In this document: one piece after another, positions 62,509-64,000 of the stretch | Layout: each line of letters opens with the position of its first letter | How positions within the stretch are numbered: the stretch's first letter is position 1 | Assembly (NCBI GenBank): GCA_028280415.1 | Contig: JANQLV010000061.1 | Location: forward strand, 62,001 to 126,000 | Reading direction: 5' to 3' | DNA from: Saprospiraceae bacterium | Lineage (GTDB): Bacteria > Bacteroidota > Bacteroidia > Chitinophagales > Saprospiraceae | DNA: 64,000 nt | Position numbers and translations under genes: made by a program | Notes under the pieces: generated by a model | Seen by the model: only the letters and a program-made list of their open reading frames with translations | Told to the model about the DNA's origin: nothing | Databases searched by the model: none

Positions 62509-63282
62509 ATGGCAAACTCAAAAGGCAATGCCTATCCGCTTTGGATTATTTCCAACAATCAACAAGTACAAAGTGTAGATTCCAAACAAACTGTAACTAA
62601 CCAGTCTAATGAAGGTTTCGCCCTGGAAATCGGTATTTCGGAAGATGGTACGGTTTGGGTGCTTAGTACCGACCCCGATCCCGACGGTGGTGGGGCTAAA
62701 GTGTTTTGGAGTAATGGGGACAACAACTGGAATGAAATCGCTACCTCTGATCCCGGAGGCATGCAAATTTGTGGTTATACCGGGAGTAGCTGTCTTATCA
62801 TGTCGGGAAATGGTCAGCTAATGTCTATAGACACAGATGGTTCTTCTAATGTAATCTATGATACCGGTATAATTTTAGATTTTGATTATGGGAATGGTTT
62901 GATTTGGGCAATTATGGCGGAAAATGCTGGGGATATAGCAAGCCTCCATTATACCAAAACAAATACGCCTTTGTCCTGGACTAAAGTAGGAGATGATGTA
63001 TATGATTTGCTTAGCTTAAGTGTTAATGAAGCAGGCCGGTGCTTTGGTGTTGAAGGCCCTAAACCCGTTTATTACGATACTGATGGTTCTACGGGAAGTG
63101 CCGGTGCCTTTGGTGATCATATTGCCGTATCTATTTCTGTTAAAAATGGCAATTTTGTTTTATCAAATGATGGAAAGCCCGAGGGGAACTTATTATATGA
63201 ATGGACTTCTGAAAGTGGAGGCACTTACTCTTCTATGAATATACGGGCAGCAAAAATTTGTTCTACCTATTATTCAGCTTAA
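62509..63282 (+). CDS. Tectonin-like beta-propeller (lectin-type) protein without signal peptide
   Basis: A 257-residue protein of about six short beta repeats, each with a (D/E)GTVWVL-like strand: ALEIGISEDGTVWVLSTDPD, VFWSNGDNNWNEIA, GSSCLIMSGNGQLMSIDTDG, LHYTKTNTPLSWTKVGDDV, ISVKNGNFVLSNDGKPEGNL. The pattern (x-I-S-x-D-G-T-V-W, then Y/F-W...W..I) is like tectonin propellers that bind glycans such as O-methylated sugars. The N-terminus (MANSKGNAYPLWIISNN) is not a signal peptide, so it stays inside or leaves by lysis, vesicles or a special system. It precedes a chitinase-like gene, also leaderless. Confidence 0.6.
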   Translation: MANSKGNAYPLWIISNNQQVQSVDSKQTVTNQSNEGFALEIGISEDGTVWVLSTDPDPDGGGAKVFWSNGDNNWNEIATSDPGGMQICGYTGSSCLIMSGNGQLMSIDTDGSSNVIYDTGIILDFDYGNGLIWAIMAENAGDIASLHYTKTNTPLSWTKVGDDVYDLLSLSVNEAGRCFGVEGPKPVYYDTDGSTGSAGAFGDHIAVSISVKNGNFVLSNDGKPEGNLLYEWTSESGGTYSSMNIRAAKICSTYYSA

Positions 63283-63304
63283 TAGTTAATCGTTATTTAT
63301 TTGC

Positions 63305-63337
63305 AAACCCAAATTTCTATCGTGGAAATTTGGGTTT
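63305..63337 (+). terminator. Hairpin terminator after the propeller gene
   Basis: Perfect 13-bp arms AAACCCAAATTTC and GAAATTTGGGTTT with a 7-base loop. The T-tail is weak. Confidence 0.65.
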
Positions 63338-63581
63338 ACTATTAAAAAGACTAATGCTATTGAATTGCTCTCTTTTTGTAAGTTTAGCGTTTTGAGAGGG
63401 GTAAAATTAAAGGTATTGTGGAAAAGACAAGTTTGATGTAAGGCGAATTTCCGGGGGGCGGTTTTATGTAATGTTTTCTCCAAAATTGGATAATATAGTT
63501 TTTCTGAGTTAATTTTAGAGGGATTTTATCGGATTTACACGGGTAAAATTGCACTTTTAATAACCTCAAAAAACAAAACTT

Positions 63582-64000
63582 ATGTCTAATCCAATTCCCC
63601 AACCTAATGCTATTTTGTACACTGAAGACATGCTGAATGCCAATATGGTGAGCGCAATAGCGGCTTCCGGCTTTACCACTGTCATAGTTGGTCTTTTTCA
63701 TGTACATGATGATGGTTCACTGTATTACAATGATGACGCAGTTGATGCAACTACTGCTGCAATCATCAAGACCTTAAAATCAACATCTGGTTCCAAGGTG
63801 AAAACGGTACTCTTTTCAATCGGAGGCGGCAACTGGGCCGGACATCCGGCTTCTGTTTCTGATTCGGATTATCCGGCCATGAAAAAGACCTGGAATACTC
63901 CTGCTCCCGGAGCTACTAAAACTTCCAAGCAAAATATCCTTGATTTTTTAAAAGATGCTCAATTAGATGGGCTGGATCTCGACTATGAACCCGTAACCAC
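63582..64000 (+). CDS. GH18 chitinase-like protein, N-terminal part (runs off the right edge)
   Basis: Starts at ATG 63582 and is open to the window end (139 codons). GH18 signatures are VLFSIGGGNWAG (SxGG strand) and LDGLDLDYEP (DxxDxDxE catalytic motif, with Glu as the acid), plus a TIM-barrel first strand near FTTVIVGLFH. The N-terminus (MSNPIPQPNAILYTEDML) has no signal peptide, unusual for a chitinase. It follows a leaderless lectin-like propeller. Confidence 0.85.
   Translation, partial: MSNPIPQPNAILYTEDMLNANMVSAIAASGFTTVIVGLFHVHDDGSLYYNDDAVDATTAAIIKTLKSTSGSKVKTVLFSIGGGNWAGHPASVSDSDYPAMKKTWNTPAPGATKTSKQNILDFLKDAQLDGLDLDYEPVT

Noticed and set aside
1..64000. CRISPR arrays, tRNA and rRNA genes
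   Set aside because: Looked for regular short repeats with spacers and for T-arm-like motifs; none convincing was found. The repeats present are protein-coding or the comM-end copies.

Overview
The window has two parts of different character. From about 22 kb to the right end it reads as chromosome of a Bacteroidota bacterium, probably Saprospiraceae/Lewinella-like. It has type IX secretion sorting domains of type A (two proteins) and type B (one), a DUF1800/DUF1501/T9SS trio, a DUF5916 outer-membrane-type protein, a TPR-LuxR regulator, a VPS10/sortilin-like protein, AT-rich intergenic DNA and few Shine-Dalgarno sequences. From 1 to about 21.6 kb it reads as an accessory or mobile region. It has no T9SS proteins, and its RHS and TraD-like proteins recall those of Patescibacteria/CPR elements (impression from memory, not a search).

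Left region: a truncated ECF sigma factor (1-370); a polymorphic-toxin locus on the minus strand, made of a very large RHS protein with SpvB-like N-terminus, seven FG-GAP-like repeats and a GH-E (HNH/EndoVII) nuclease tip, interrupted by one in-frame TAA, followed by SUFU and DUF4265 probable immunity genes; a tyrosine recombinase; a mobilisation block (MobC, relaxase, VirD4-like coupling ATPase); a palindrome-rich divergent intergenic region; a second, HerA/TraD-like ATPase with a nuclease-like tail; a degenerate SRAP-domain protein; and a Gabija-type anti-phage pair (OLD nuclease GajA plus UvrD-like GajB). It ends at a xre-type HTH gene abutting a 5'-truncated comM.

21.6-27.2 kb is a scar zone. 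The module 'HTH fragment - comM 3' end - four-helix-bundle gene - comM terminal repeat' occurs twice, once well preserved with a 39/40 direct repeat and once decayed. Between the copies lie a T9SS protein and a TPR-LuxR regulator.

27-51 kb is ordinary Bacteroidota chromosome: ROK kinase (without the family's zinc cysteines), a GluR0-like ligand-gated K+ channel, the DUF1800/DUF1501/T9SS trio, a 2OG-Fe(II) oxygenase, a WYL regulator with DUF4345 protein, a 1114-residue SBBP-repeat adhesin-like protein, a His-rich small protein with a three-gene ABC-2 exporter, DUF5916, and a sortilin-like protein.

52-59.4 kb is the most interesting part. A double-AraC regulator precedes a subtilisin fused to a cyanobactin PatA/PatG-type C-terminal domain, a stand-alone copy of that domain, and four small peptides (50-80 aa) that share a leader (M/L-P-V/I-Q-G-K/E-x-I/V-x-R-Y/K-G-S) but have unrelated tails. 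Two tails are temporin-like amphipathic helices, one has six cysteines, and one is polar. No YcaO, LanM or radical-SAM enzyme is present. This looks like an undescribed leader-peptide/protease system. It is followed by a CdtB-like nuclease and a cholera-toxin-A-like ADP-ribosyltransferase. After an ECF sigma/anti-sigma/DUF4097-like operon, the window ends with a tectonin-like propeller and the start of a GH18 chitinase, both without signal peptides.
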